This document shows positions 18,601 to 26,861 of a DNA stretch of 64,000 nucleotides, piece after piece; the first letter of the stretch is position 1, and the number at the start of each line of letters is the position of its first letter. A model generated the notes under the pieces. It worked only from the letters and a program-made list of their open reading frames with translations. It was not told the origin of the DNA and did not search any database. The position numbers were made by a program, and so were the translations under genes. The stretch covers positions 1-64,000 of the forward strand of contig CABRYP010000004.1 of the NCBI GenBank assembly GCA_902475245.1, read 5' to 3'. Origin of the DNA: an uncultured Collinsella sp. Lineage in GTDB: Bacteria > Actinomycetota > Coriobacteriia > Coriobacteriales > Coriobacteriaceae.

Positions 18601-19453
18601 CGAGAACATCATCGATGCCGCGGTAAAGCGCCAGAAAGATCGTGCGAGCGGCCAGACGTCGTTCTTCGATATGTTTGGCGACGTTGAGGGCTCGGGCTTT
18701 GAGGTGAGCGTGCCCGATCCGGATGGCCAGGAGTGGGACCGCCACCTTAAGCTGAGCCAGGAGAAGGAGGTTCTGGGCATCTATGTCTCGGACCACCCGC
18801 TGCGCCCGTTTGAGTATGCGCTAGCCAAGGCACGCGACTTCTCGTTCTCGCAGATCGATACCGGCTACGAGGTGCAAAACCCCACGGGCGGTACCATCAA
18901 CCAGGAGATTCCCGAGGGCAAGGCGCTGTGGTGGGCCGGTATGGTCTCGAGCGTGTCCAAGCGCGTGACCAAAAACGGCGACCCCATGGGCATTGTGCAG
19001 CTCGAGGACATGGAAGGCGAGGCCACGGTCGTGGTGTTCCCCAAGACCTACAAGGAGGCCGAGGGGTACCTGTACGGCGAGGTCGATCCCGAGACCGGTG
19101 CACAGCTGTCCGATGCGTTTGTGCGCATTAAGGGCAAGCTCGAGCGCTCGGACCGCGGCGATCAGATCATCGCGCAGGAGATTGTGCCGCTGGAGCTCAA
19201 CGAGGAGACCAACAAGCCCAAGGTGTTTGAGGTCATGGTGCCCAACAGCCGCTTTAGCCAGGGCAATATGGCGCGTCTTGCCACGGTGCTTACCGCCAAC
19301 CCGGGCGGCGACCGCGTGGAGATCTTTATCGAGCAGGTGGACGGGCGCGTACTGCGTGCCGAGGTGCCGGCCAAGGTCAACGCGCGCTCGATTCCGCTGC
19401 TGGCCGAGGCCAAAGCCATCGTGGGTAACCAGGGCAGAGTGACGGTGATTTAA
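15650..19453 (+). CDS. dnaE: DNA polymerase III alpha subunit
   Basis: The replicative polymerase catalytic subunit, 1267 residues. It begins with the PHP domain (HLHNHTVFSMLDGATR and AITDHGYMYG, with metal-binding His and Asp). The polymerase core has GVGPGRGSAAG near 424 and the catalytic Asp pair in PDIDMDFDDERR near 464-475; ARGEGVHACAV-type and SHSAGYA motifs follow. The C-terminal third contains the helix-hairpin-helix (GIRGVGTGVAQAI) and an OB-fold. The ATG at 15650 puts the PHP motif at the very N-terminus as is normal; GGAG at 15638-15641 supports it. It ends 38 bases before the SNF2 gene, which may be co-transcribed. Confidence 0.96.
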   Translation: MAFVHLHNHTVFSMLDGATRIQDMVNRAVELGMPAVAITDHGYMYGVPDLALACDAVNHNTPEYKTWSHDKAFLEKDRRDELVEPDPESSPREHAQYVKDMAMWDEKGNIDELKPPLVIKPIFGCEVYFTPDETLARDHKPELYHMILLAKDQEGYVNLMQTVSEAAVQGFYYKPRVTLDNLRRHAKGMICTSACIAGIIPKYIDRGDMEGAIKWAETFRDTFDPGDFYIEIQEHGITTDNGLTDEQMDRTLIDIAKQVGVKVIATNDFHYLRREDAPVQDVIMCIGMNAKVDDPNRMRMTGSEFYMKTEEEMRAMFPYCPEACDNTLEIADKCYVELDWDSIILPRFPLLDPGETHESQFRRECEKGLRQHYGDDWATREIGGVNIKERFEYEYKVICDKGFAAYFLIVAEYVQWAKDNGIGVGPGRGSAAGAIVAYAMNITAFDPLENGLMFERFLSPQRTEMPDIDMDFDDERRLEVVEHVRQLYGPEKVTHVITYSTIKAKQAINDAARVLDYPVYMGQRLSKMVSSDPKVKLKQVLEKQPGKEDLFNPDFAEAYKKDDDARRIIDTALSIEGLTRGEGVHACAVLICRDPVNEHVPTKLDTKGGVEITQYEGHTVADMGLLKMDFLGLRTLTVISKAKANIKKNFGIDIKEEEIPFDDPEIFKLMGSGHTAGVFQVESAGMTATIKNMKPTEYKHVVALIALYRPGPLGAGMVSSYINRMNGKEPAVSYDDRLDDILGETYGTMVYQEQVMLISVEMCGFSKGESDSRIRKPVAKKKIKLLTSTVLHWEDGSDETTYDHWMNGAIKNNYTREVAQKIWDDVLEFASYAFNKSHSAGYAILVMQTAWLKAHYPHEYMAAVLTSYTGKTDKIVHYVSACRHDGIPVLSPDVNESGTEFTATKEGVRFGLAGIRGVGTGVAQAIIAEREAGGPFKTLHDFVERVDSSQANRRVIESLIKAGAFDSTGYPRRQMMHFVDKNNPENIIDAAVKRQKDRASGQTSFFDMFGDVEGSGFEVSVPDPDGQEWDRHLKLSQEKEVLGIYVSDHPLRPFEYALAKARDFSFSQIDTGYEVQNPTGGTINQEIPEGKALWWAGMVSSVSKRVTKNGDPMGIVQLEDMEGEATVVVFPKTYKEAEGYLYGEVDPETGAQLSDAFVRIKGKLERSDRGDQIIAQEIVPLELNEETNKPKVFEVMVPNSRFSQGNMARLATVLTANPGGDRVEIFIEQVDGRVLRAEVPAKVNARSIPLLAEAKAIVGNQGRVTVI

Positions 19454-19491
19454 GGGTGACCTTGCTGGTCCGCGCGAGATTGGAGGAAGTG

Positions 19492-22400
19492 ATGGCGCAG
19501 GGGACGTTTGTGCAGGCGCTTCGCAAGGAGGCGGCGCTTAGCAGCACTTTTATGAAGGGGCGTTCGCTCATGCTCAACGGCGCCGTGCTGTCGTTTGAGG
19601 ACTCCGGCTCGCGCTTCTCCAAAAATGTGACTATCGAGGGCACGGTGCGTGGCTCGCGCGGCGACCTGTATAAGACACACGTGGCGCTCGATATGGACGA
19701 GCACGAGGTTGTCGACTACGACTGCGATTGCCCGGCCGCCTTCCGCTATTCCGGCATGTGCAAGCACGCCATCGCCACGGCGTTGGCGTATCTGGATGCC
19801 AGCGGCGCCGAGCCCGTCGAGGGTTTGCGCACGCCGGTCCGCACGTTTACGGCACCGCCCGCACAGTCCAAGCAGCCCGCGCGCCCCGCGCCTAGCGCAT
19901 CTTCGGTCAACCCCAACTTTCCCTTCCCGGCGCCCGTCCCCACGAGCCCGAGCCTTGTGGCGGCGCTTTCCTATCTTTCGGACGCGCGCATGGACGAGCT
20001 CGTGGCCATGCGTCGCAAGCTCGCCGGCACCATTGACCCCGATGCGCCCAAGGCGGTGCTGGAGCCCTCGCTGGTGCCGTACTACAATCCGCTGTTTGCC
20101 GATCGCTTTAACTGGGCGCTCGAGTTTCGCATTCGCTGCGGTTCGGTGTCCTACGTGGTTAAGGATATCGACGGCATGGCCGATGCCTATGTGCGCGGCG
20201 GTACGTTCTCCTATGGCAAGAAGCTTACGTTTGCCCATGTGCCCGAAGCTTTCGATGACGTGTCGACAAAGCTGCTCGACTTTATCGCAATGACGGTCGC
20301 CTACCTAGGCGATATTACGAGCTCGCGCTCGGCATCGTATGACTTTGCCCGCAGCGGCTTTGTCGCCGAGCGTCAGTTGCCGGTATCCGAGTATTCCGTC
20401 GTGTCCGTGCTGGACCTGCTGCGCGGCAGGGCCATGTCTTTTGAGCCTGCTTGGTCGCGGGGGACGACGACGCATCGCGCCTACGAGGTGGCAGTCGAGC
20501 CGTCGCCGCAGGGGGAGGGCGAAGCCCCGGCCAAGCGCCCGCCGCTCCTTGCCGCCAAGATTGCACCGGCGGCGGGTGGCAGCTACGACTTGCGCCTGCC
20601 GGCCGATACGTATTGCTTTGTCGCGAGCGACGCAGCCTATCTGGTCGATACGCGCCGAGCACGCCGTACCGACACGGCGTTTGCCCAACATGCGGCGCCG
20701 TTCCTTTCGCACTTGTTGCCCTGCCGCACGCCGGTCCATATCGCTGCCGACCAGGTGGGCGAGTTCTGCCGCATGGCGCTGCCTATCTTGCGCGACTATA
20801 CCGACCTGACCGCTCCCGCCGCGCTCGACGCCGTGGCACCCGAGCCGAGTTTTGCCATGGCGATTGGCGTCGACGATGGTCTTGTGACCTGCAAGATTAC
20901 GGTGACCTACGGCGATTGGTCGGCAGATCTCTTTAGTCTTGGTGCTCCGGGCAGTCCTTTCGAAGAGCAACGCCCCGGCGTTCCGCCCCGCGATACGGTG
21001 GCGGAGTTTCGCGTTATGGACACGGCGGCCCTGTACTTCGATTTCTACGAGGGCGGCCTGGCGTTTGAGGAGCGCGACGACGCCCGCCTGTTCCACTTGC
21101 TGACCGAGGGCCTGTCTGCCCTGTCCGAGCTGGGCGAGGTCATGCTCAGCGATCGCCTGCGCCAGATCTCGGTCCGTCCTGCGCCCAAGCTTTCGGTGCG
21201 TGCGACCGTCAAGAGTAACCTGCTCGACGTCGAACTGGGCGCAAGTGGCCTTTCGGCGGCAGACCTTGCCATCTACCTTGACTCCTACAAGCGTCACCAG
21301 ACGTTTGCGCGCCTTACATCCGGCGACATCGTTCGCCTGGACGAGGGCGCTCGTGCCGCGTTTGGCCTTGCCGAGGACTTGGGCGTCGATGCCGTCGACC
21401 TGCTCGACGGCGTGTCGCTTCCCGCGTCGAGTACCCTTTTTGTCGACAGCATGCTCGAGCGCACGCCTGCGCTCGAGGCCGATCGTGACGCGGCGTTCCG
21501 CCGCACCGTCGAGCGCCTGGACACGCTCGGCAAGATGGACTTTACGGTACCCGCCTCGCTCAAGGCCACACTGCGTGGCTACCAGATTGACGGCTACCAG
21601 TGGCTCGGCTCGCTCGAGCACCTGGGCCTTGGCGGCATCTTGGCCGACGATATGGGCCTGGGCAAAACGCTGCAGATGATCGCGCACATTCTGGCGCGCG
21701 TGGAAGCGGGGGATACCAAGCCCACGCTCGTGGTATGCCCCGCGTCGCTCGTGTACAACTGGGCTGCCGAGTTGGAGCGCTTTGCCCCCTCGATTGATGT
21801 GTGTGCCATCGTGGGCGCCAAGGCCCAGCGTCGCGTGCAAATTGCCGGCGTGGCCGAGCACAACGTGGTCGTGACGTCGTATGACCTCATGCGCTGCGAC
21901 ATCGACGAATACATCGAGCAGGACTTTGCCCGCGTGGTGCTCGACGAAGCCCAGTACATTAAAAACCCGCTCACCCAGGTGGCGCGCGCCGCCAAGCGCC
22001 TGCCGGCCGGCGTGCGCTTTGCCTTGACGGGAACGCCCATCGAAAACCGCCTGTCCGAGCTCTGGAGTATCTTCGACTTTTTGATGCCGGGTCTTCTGGG
22101 CACGCGTGACTCATTTGCCAAGCGCTTTGAGAGTCCCGTCGAGCATGCCGAGGGTGACAGCGCCGCTCGTCTGCAGGCGCTCGTGTCGCCGTTTGTGTTG
22201 CGCCGTGTCAAGGAAGACGTGGTGGCCGACCTGCCCGAAAAGATCGAGGACACTGTCGTGGCTCAGCTCACCGGCGAGCAGCGCAAGCTGTACCTGGCAA
22301 ACCAGGACCGCATCGCCCAGCAGGTGCAGCGCCGCGAGGCATCCGAGTTTAAGAAAGACAAGCTCAAGGTACTTGCCGAGCTCACCAAGCTGCGCCAGAT

Positions 22401-22965
22401 TTGTTGCGACCCGCATCTGCACTATGCGGACTACAAGGCGGGAAGTGCCAAGCTCGATACGTGCATGGAGCTCGTTCACGGCGCACTCGACGGTGGTCAT
22501 CGCATCTTGTTGTTCAGCCAGTTTACGGGCATGCTCGATATCATCGGCAGGCGCTTGGCCAAGGAGGACATCGCCTTCCTTAAGCTCACGGGTGCTTCGT
22601 CCAAGGAGAGCCGCGCCAAGATGGTCGCGCAGTTCCAAGCGGGTGAGGTTCCGGTCTTTTTGATCTCGCTCAAGGCGGGCGGCGTGGGCCTTAACCTGAC
22701 AGCGGCCGACGTGGTCATTCACTACGACCCGTGGTGGAACGTGGCCGCGCAGGACCAGGCGACCGACCGCGCGCATCGTATTGGCCAGCAACATACCGTG
22801 ACCGTGTACAAGCTCATCGCCAAGGACACGATCGAGGAGCGCATTATGCAGATGCAGGAGTCCAAGCGCGATCTGGTCAACAGCGTGCTCGGCGGCGACG
22901 GCATCTCGTCGGCACTGTTCACGCGCGAGGATGTTCTGGCGCTGCTCGGCGGCGACGGTCGCTAA
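19492..22965 (+). CDS. SNF2-family DNA-dependent ATPase with SWIM zinc finger
   Basis: A 1157-residue protein of the bacterial SWIM-SNF2 type. The SWIM finger CDCP...MCKH lies at about 77-95. The SNF2 motor occupies the last 480 residues: DDMGLGKT (Walker A, about 717-724), LDEAQYI (motif II, about 816), LTGTPIENRLSELWS, and the second lobe with LFSQFTGMLDII, SLKAGGVGLNLT and DRAHRIGQ. Such proteins move along double-stranded DNA and are thought to remodel protein-DNA complexes, for example at stalled polymerases. GGAGGA at 19482-19487 supports ATG 19492; an upstream GTG (19456) is an alternative. Its place behind dnaE suggests a replication or repair role, by inference. Confidence 0.88.
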   Translation: MAQGTFVQALRKEAALSSTFMKGRSLMLNGAVLSFEDSGSRFSKNVTIEGTVRGSRGDLYKTHVALDMDEHEVVDYDCDCPAAFRYSGMCKHAIATALAYLDASGAEPVEGLRTPVRTFTAPPAQSKQPARPAPSASSVNPNFPFPAPVPTSPSLVAALSYLSDARMDELVAMRRKLAGTIDPDAPKAVLEPSLVPYYNPLFADRFNWALEFRIRCGSVSYVVKDIDGMADAYVRGGTFSYGKKLTFAHVPEAFDDVSTKLLDFIAMTVAYLGDITSSRSASYDFARSGFVAERQLPVSEYSVVSVLDLLRGRAMSFEPAWSRGTTTHRAYEVAVEPSPQGEGEAPAKRPPLLAAKIAPAAGGSYDLRLPADTYCFVASDAAYLVDTRRARRTDTAFAQHAAPFLSHLLPCRTPVHIAADQVGEFCRMALPILRDYTDLTAPAALDAVAPEPSFAMAIGVDDGLVTCKITVTYGDWSADLFSLGAPGSPFEEQRPGVPPRDTVAEFRVMDTAALYFDFYEGGLAFEERDDARLFHLLTEGLSALSELGEVMLSDRLRQISVRPAPKLSVRATVKSNLLDVELGASGLSAADLAIYLDSYKRHQTFARLTSGDIVRLDEGARAAFGLAEDLGVDAVDLLDGVSLPASSTLFVDSMLERTPALEADRDAAFRRTVERLDTLGKMDFTVPASLKATLRGYQIDGYQWLGSLEHLGLGGILADDMGLGKTLQMIAHILARVEAGDTKPTLVVCPASLVYNWAAELERFAPSIDVCAIVGAKAQRRVQIAGVAEHNVVVTSYDLMRCDIDEYIEQDFARVVLDEAQYIKNPLTQVARAAKRLPAGVRFALTGTPIENRLSELWSIFDFLMPGLLGTRDSFAKRFESPVEHAEGDSAARLQALVSPFVLRRVKEDVVADLPEKIEDTVVAQLTGEQRKLYLANQDRIAQQVQRREASEFKKDKLKVLAELTKLRQICCDPHLHYADYKAGSAKLDTCMELVHGALDGGHRILLFSQFTGMLDIIGRRLAKEDIAFLKLTGASSKESRAKMVAQFQAGEVPVFLISLKAGGVGLNLTAADVVIHYDPWWNVAAQDQATDRAHRIGQQHTVTVYKLIAKDTIEERIMQMQESKRDLVNSVLGGDGISSALFTREDVLALLGGDGR

Positions 22966-23115
22966 CCCGCTCGGGTGGGGCCGTCAGGGCGGATGGCACA
23001 CGCTGTCCCATCGTCCCCGCCCGTTATGTGTTCATTTGCAATGCCGTGGATGGTTTGTCTGCCTTTGGGCATAAGAACCATCAAGAACATTGGCACATCA
23101 GCAAAGGAGAACATC

Positions 23116-23478
23116 ATGGCGAAATTCTTTAAGGACCCCGACGGTAAGCTCATTGCCGCCCTTGGCGACGACGTTGCGACCCCTGCCGGTTGCACGGAAC
23201 TGACCGCAAACACTGAGGACGCGGCGCACGAGAAGCACGTGCCTGTTGTCGAGACCGAGCGTGACGGTCACGTGATTCGCGCACGCGTTGGCTCGGTCGA
23301 GCACCCCAGCCTGCCCGAGCACTACATTGAGTGGATCGCGCTTGAGGCCGAGGGCCGCTTGGAGGTCCATTACCTTGAGCCCGGCATGAAGCCCACGACG
23401 TTTTTCGCTGGCGGCTCCAAGACCGGTACCGTCTATGCCTACTGCAACCTGCACGGGCTGTGGTCCGCGACGTTCTAG
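23116..23478 (+). CDS. Superoxide reductase (desulfoferrodoxin family), without desulforedoxin cysteines
   Basis: A 120-residue non-haem iron enzyme that reduces superoxide to peroxide without making oxygen, common in anaerobes. The active-site ligands are present: EKHVPV, a second His in VEHPSLPEHYIEW, and the late CNLHGLW that supplies the axial Cys and last His. The Glu normally near the site seems replaced. The N-terminal 40 residues keep the shape of a desulforedoxin domain but have only one cysteine, as in class III enzymes, so that iron site is lost. AAAGGAGA at 23103-23110 fixes ATG 23116. A terminator follows. Confidence 0.88.
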   Translation: MAKFFKDPDGKLIAALGDDVATPAGCTELTANTEDAAHEKHVPVVETERDGHVIRARVGSVEHPSLPEHYIEWIALEAEGRLEVHYLEPGMKPTTFFAGGSKTGTVYAYCNLHGLWSATF

Positions 23479-23524
23479 GAGCGCGCCCCCGCTCGGGGTA
23501 TCATAGCTAGCATATGCACATGCG

Positions 23525-23557
23525 AGCGCCGGCTGCATTATGCGGCCGGCGCTTTTA
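23525..23557 (+). terminator. Intrinsic terminator after the superoxide reductase gene
   Basis: AGCGCCGGC (23525-23533) pairs with GCCGGCGCT (23545-23553), followed by a short T-run. Confidence 0.75.
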
Positions 23558-23595
23558 CTACGACAACGATGGTTTACGACGGAAAGGGCTGAGCC

Positions 23596-25581
23596 ATGAA
23601 GCTCGCGCTTGCACAGATCGATATGCGCCTGGGTGATATTGAGGGCATTTGCGGCCGCATCGAGGACCAGGCTCGCCTGGCTCATGAGCGCGGCGCGCGC
23701 GTGCTGTGCGTTCCGGCCCCGCTCTTTATGGGCGCCATGCCGGGCAGCCTGGTGGGCGCTGCTGATTTTGAGCACGATATGCTGACGGGCCTGACGGGCG
23801 TTGCCGAGCGCATCCAAGAGCTCGATATGATCTGCATCGTGCCCGCTGCGGTTTCGTTTGAGGGTCAGCCCCTGCTTGACTATATGATGCTTAAGGATGG
23901 TCGCGTGGTGCCTGCGCGCGCAAGTATTGCCCTGCAGCGTGGCGAGAGCAACGATGCGCGTTGGGTACCGCCGGTGTTTGACGTGGACGGCGTGCGCATC
24001 GCCGTGGTGTTTGACCTGGACCGCGAGCTCGAAATGCTGCCGACCGGCGTCGACCTCATTGCCTATTTCCAGTTCAACGCGTTTGACATGACCGACCGCG
24101 AGACCGCCGCCGTCGCCGCCGTGCGCAGCGGTGCCTACCGCAAGATCGCCTCCAAGCGCAGCGTATGGTTTGCCTGCATGGCGCCGGTCGGCGCCTATGA
24201 CGAGTCGGTGTATACCGGCGGGTCGTTTGTGCTCGACGATTGCGGTCGCGTGGTGGCCCAGGCGCCGTGCCTTGAGGAGAGCCTGCTGGTTCAGGAGATT
24301 CAGCGCGGCGTGATGCTCGATGCCCTGGAGGACCACGAGCTGCCCGAGTTTCGCTCTGAGGAGTGGTTGTGGCAGGCGCTGGTGCTTGCCGTGCGCGACA
24401 ATGCCCGCGCCCGCGGCGCCTCGCGTGCCGTGGTGGCGCTCGAGGGCGATCTGCCGTCGTCCCTGTTGGCGGCGCTTGCCGTCGACGCCTTGGGTCCGCG
24501 TAACGTAATTGGCCTGGTGCTGGGGCGCAATCGCATCTTTACGCCGGCGCAGGAGGAGGCAGAGGCCGCCCGCTGTTCTGCTGTGCGCTCAATCGCCGAG
24601 CGCTTGCACATTCGCACCGTCGAGCGCGATGCGCCGGATGCGGCGCGCGTGCTCGATCGCGACGTGTCGGCGGGCGATGCCGAACGCCTGCGTTCGCGCG
24701 CGCTGGGCCTGATGCTCGAGGATACGGCGCTCGAGCTGGGCGCCATGGCGTTGAGCCCGCTTTCCAAGACTGAGTACGCATTGGCGGCGCCCGCGCTGTC
24801 CGGCGGCTATCAGGGCGACTTTGCGCCCTTTGGCGATGTGTATCTGTCGACGCTCGAGTTTGTGGCACGCGTGCGCAACCGTGCCTCGGCCGTGGTGCCC
24901 CAAGAGCTCGTGACGCTCAACGCGGTAGAGGATTGCATGGATCGCGTGCTGGCGCAGGCACTCTCGACGCTCGCCGGCCCGGTTGATATGCTCGATCGCG
25001 CGGCGCAGCTGCTTGGCGGGCTTGAGCCGGGTGAGGTCGATGGTGCGCTCGAGTCGCACGTGGACCGCAACCGTCCCTTTGACGACATCCCGATGGCCGC
25101 CGCCAAGCCCGAGGCCTGCTCGCTGCTGCTGATGCTCGTGCGCCAGGGTGAGGCTGCTCGTCGCATGCTACCGACGGCCCCGATCGTCTCGGCCCGTTCG
25201 TTTGCCGAGCGCGCCTGGCCGTACATGCTTGCATGGTCCGATCTGGGGCTCAACGGTAAGGAGCGCATGACGGTTGATTCGCTGGCACGCGCCGAGGTGC
25301 GCCGCTTTGCCGACGACGATACGAGTGACCGCATGCGCGGCGAGATGATGGGCCTGTTGGGCGAGCTGTTGGGTATTTCGCCTGAGCAGATGGAAGAGCT
25401 GCGCTCTGAGGACGGTCAGCGTCGTTTGCACGAGGGAATGAAAAAGTTCGAGGGCGAGGTTCAGGACGCCATCGACAAGATGATGGGCGGCCAGGGCGGA
25501 CCACAGGGTGGGCCCCAGGGAGGTCCGATGCCGCATCCGCCGGTGGATCCCCGACAGTTCCCGTTCTTCTCGCAGAACTAA
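23596..25581 (+). CDS. NAD+ synthetase-like protein with degenerate active sites
   Basis: A 661-residue protein built like glutamine-dependent NAD+ synthetase: an N-terminal nitrilase-type domain (MKLALAQIDMRLGD...) to about residue 245, then a synthetase-like domain. The signature residues are missing. The nitrilase Glu region reads PAPLFMG in place of PELxLTG, the usual catalytic Lys region reads RVVPARAS, and the usual CED motif with the catalytic Cys reads VVFDLDRE. The PP-loop SGGxDSS is replaced by LEGDLPSS near 281. The C-terminus ends in a Gly/Gln/Pro-rich tail. It is therefore probably a pseudoenzyme with a regulatory or structural role; a true nadE should exist elsewhere. The reading frame is intact, so it is not a decaying pseudogene. 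Confidence 0.65.
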   Translation: MKLALAQIDMRLGDIEGICGRIEDQARLAHERGARVLCVPAPLFMGAMPGSLVGAADFEHDMLTGLTGVAERIQELDMICIVPAAVSFEGQPLLDYMMLKDGRVVPARASIALQRGESNDARWVPPVFDVDGVRIAVVFDLDRELEMLPTGVDLIAYFQFNAFDMTDRETAAVAAVRSGAYRKIASKRSVWFACMAPVGAYDESVYTGGSFVLDDCGRVVAQAPCLEESLLVQEIQRGVMLDALEDHELPEFRSEEWLWQALVLAVRDNARARGASRAVVALEGDLPSSLLAALAVDALGPRNVIGLVLGRNRIFTPAQEEAEAARCSAVRSIAERLHIRTVERDAPDAARVLDRDVSAGDAERLRSRALGLMLEDTALELGAMALSPLSKTEYALAAPALSGGYQGDFAPFGDVYLSTLEFVARVRNRASAVVPQELVTLNAVEDCMDRVLAQALSTLAGPVDMLDRAAQLLGGLEPGEVDGALESHVDRNRPFDDIPMAAAKPEACSLLLMLVRQGEAARRMLPTAPIVSARSFAERAWPYMLAWSDLGLNGKERMTVDSLARAEVRRFADDDTSDRMRGEMMGLLGELLGISPEQMEELRSEDGQRRLHEGMKKFEGEVQDAIDKMMGGQGGPQGGPQGGPMPHPPVDPRQFPFFSQN

Positions 25582-25719
25582 CTATGGGATGGGATTCGCT
25601 CCCAACCCCGATACTTCAACTAAGCGTCTTGGCCCCGTTGTGTTATTCTAGAACAGACGTTCGTGAATGATGCGCGGGGCCTTGCCTTGCGCTTGGAAAA
25701 AAGGCGAGGGGAGGTTGGC

Positions 25720-26241
25720 TTGGTCATTTTGGGTATCGACCCCGGTTTGGCCCATACGGGCTGGGGGATTATCGAGGAGCGACGTGGCGAGGTTCGCTGC
25801 CGTGCCTACGGTTGTATCGAGACCAGCGCGGGCAGCCCGCTCGCGGTGCGCCTGTCGCATATCGCCCACGACCTCAAGGGCGTCGTCGAACGCTACCGTC
25901 CCGATACCGCGGCTATCGAGAGCATCTACTTTGGCGCTAATGTCCGCTCGGCCATCCCCACGGCGCATGCCCGCGGTGCCGCGCTCGTGGCGCTTTCGGA
26001 ATGCGCGCTCGAGATTGGCGAATACACGCCCATGCAGATTAAGCAGGCCGTGGTGGGCACGGGTGCCGCAGACAAGCGGCAGGTTGCCTACATGGTGCGC
26101 ACGCTCACGCAGCTCGATCACGACCCTCACCCAGACCATGCCGCCGATGCCCTAGCTTGCGCCATCTGTCACGTTAACCTAAGCCGCACCCGGGCGCTTA
26201 CCGGCGGCGAGTTCTATCAACAGAGAGGAACCGGATACTGA
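25720..26241 (+). CDS. ruvC: Crossover junction endodeoxyribonuclease RuvC
   Basis: RuvC cuts Holliday junctions symmetrically after RuvAB branch migration. With a TTG start at 25720 the protein has 173 residues, the normal family length, and begins VILGIDPG with catalytic Asp7. Glu67 (AIESIYF) and the late HPDHAADAL cluster with His140/Asp143 complete the acidic site. AGGGGAGG (25707-25714) lies five bases before the TTG and strongly supports it; a longer upstream start would add an unusual N-terminal tail. The stop overlaps the ruvA start (TGATG), so the genes are translationally coupled. Confidence 0.93.
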   Translation: MVILGIDPGLAHTGWGIIEERRGEVRCRAYGCIETSAGSPLAVRLSHIAHDLKGVVERYRPDTAAIESIYFGANVRSAIPTAHARGAALVALSECALEIGEYTPMQIKQAVVGTGAADKRQVAYMVRTLTQLDHDPHPDHAADALACAICHVNLSRTRALTGGEFYQQRGTGY

Positions 26242-26861
26242 TGATCTCCCAGCTCCATGGAACGCTTATCGAGGCCACGATGAGCTCGGCCGTCGTCGAT
26301 GTGTCGGGCGTGGGCTTTGAGCTCGGTATTTCGGGCAGCACTGCCGCCACGCTGCCTACGCCCGGCGGTGAGGTTCGCCTCTATACCCGCATGCAGGTGC
26401 GCGAGGACGCCATGACGCTTTTTGGCTTTGCTTCCAAGGACGAGCGCACGATGTTCGATCGGCTCGTTTCTGTCTCGGGCGTCGGTCCACGCCTGGCGCT
26501 TGCCGTGCTTTCCACCTATACCGTGGGACAGCTGTATTCCCTGGTACTGGCCGAGGATGACAAGGGCATGGCCAAGGTGCCCGGTGTGGGCAAAAAGACC
26601 GCCCAACGCCTCATCTTGGAGCTCAAGAGTACCTTTGCCAAGGACAAGGGCTTTGTTCCGGTCGACGTAATTCCCGGTCAGGTTGCGATGCCGGTTCCCG
26701 CCGCCGCTCCCTCGGCGATCGATGACGCCCGCGCGGCGCTCCTTTCCATGGGCTTTAGCCCTCAGGAGACCGAGGTTGCCCTGAGCGGGTATGATGGGCA
26801 GGATATGCGTGTCGAGGATCTCCTCGGCGCGGCGCTTAAGCGACTCGGAATGGATGCGTGA
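26241..26861 (+). CDS. ruvA: Holliday junction branch migration protein RuvA
   Basis: A 206-residue tetrameric protein that binds four-way junctions and loads RuvB. The OB-fold N-terminal domain begins MISQLHGTL; the two helix-hairpin-helix motifs follow (VSGVGPRLAL near 75-84 and VPGVGKKTAQRL near 112-123). The C-terminal UBA-like domain (AALLSMGFSPQETEVAL), which touches RuvB, is at the end. Its start overlaps the ruvC stop and its end overlaps the ruvB start. Confidence 0.95.
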   Translation: MISQLHGTLIEATMSSAVVDVSGVGFELGISGSTAATLPTPGGEVRLYTRMQVREDAMTLFGFASKDERTMFDRLVSVSGVGPRLALAVLSTYTVGQLYSLVLAEDDKGMAKVPGVGKKTAQRLILELKSTFAKDKGFVPVDVIPGQVAMPVPAAAPSAIDDARAALLSMGFSPQETEVALSGYDGQDMRVEDLLGAALKRLGMDA

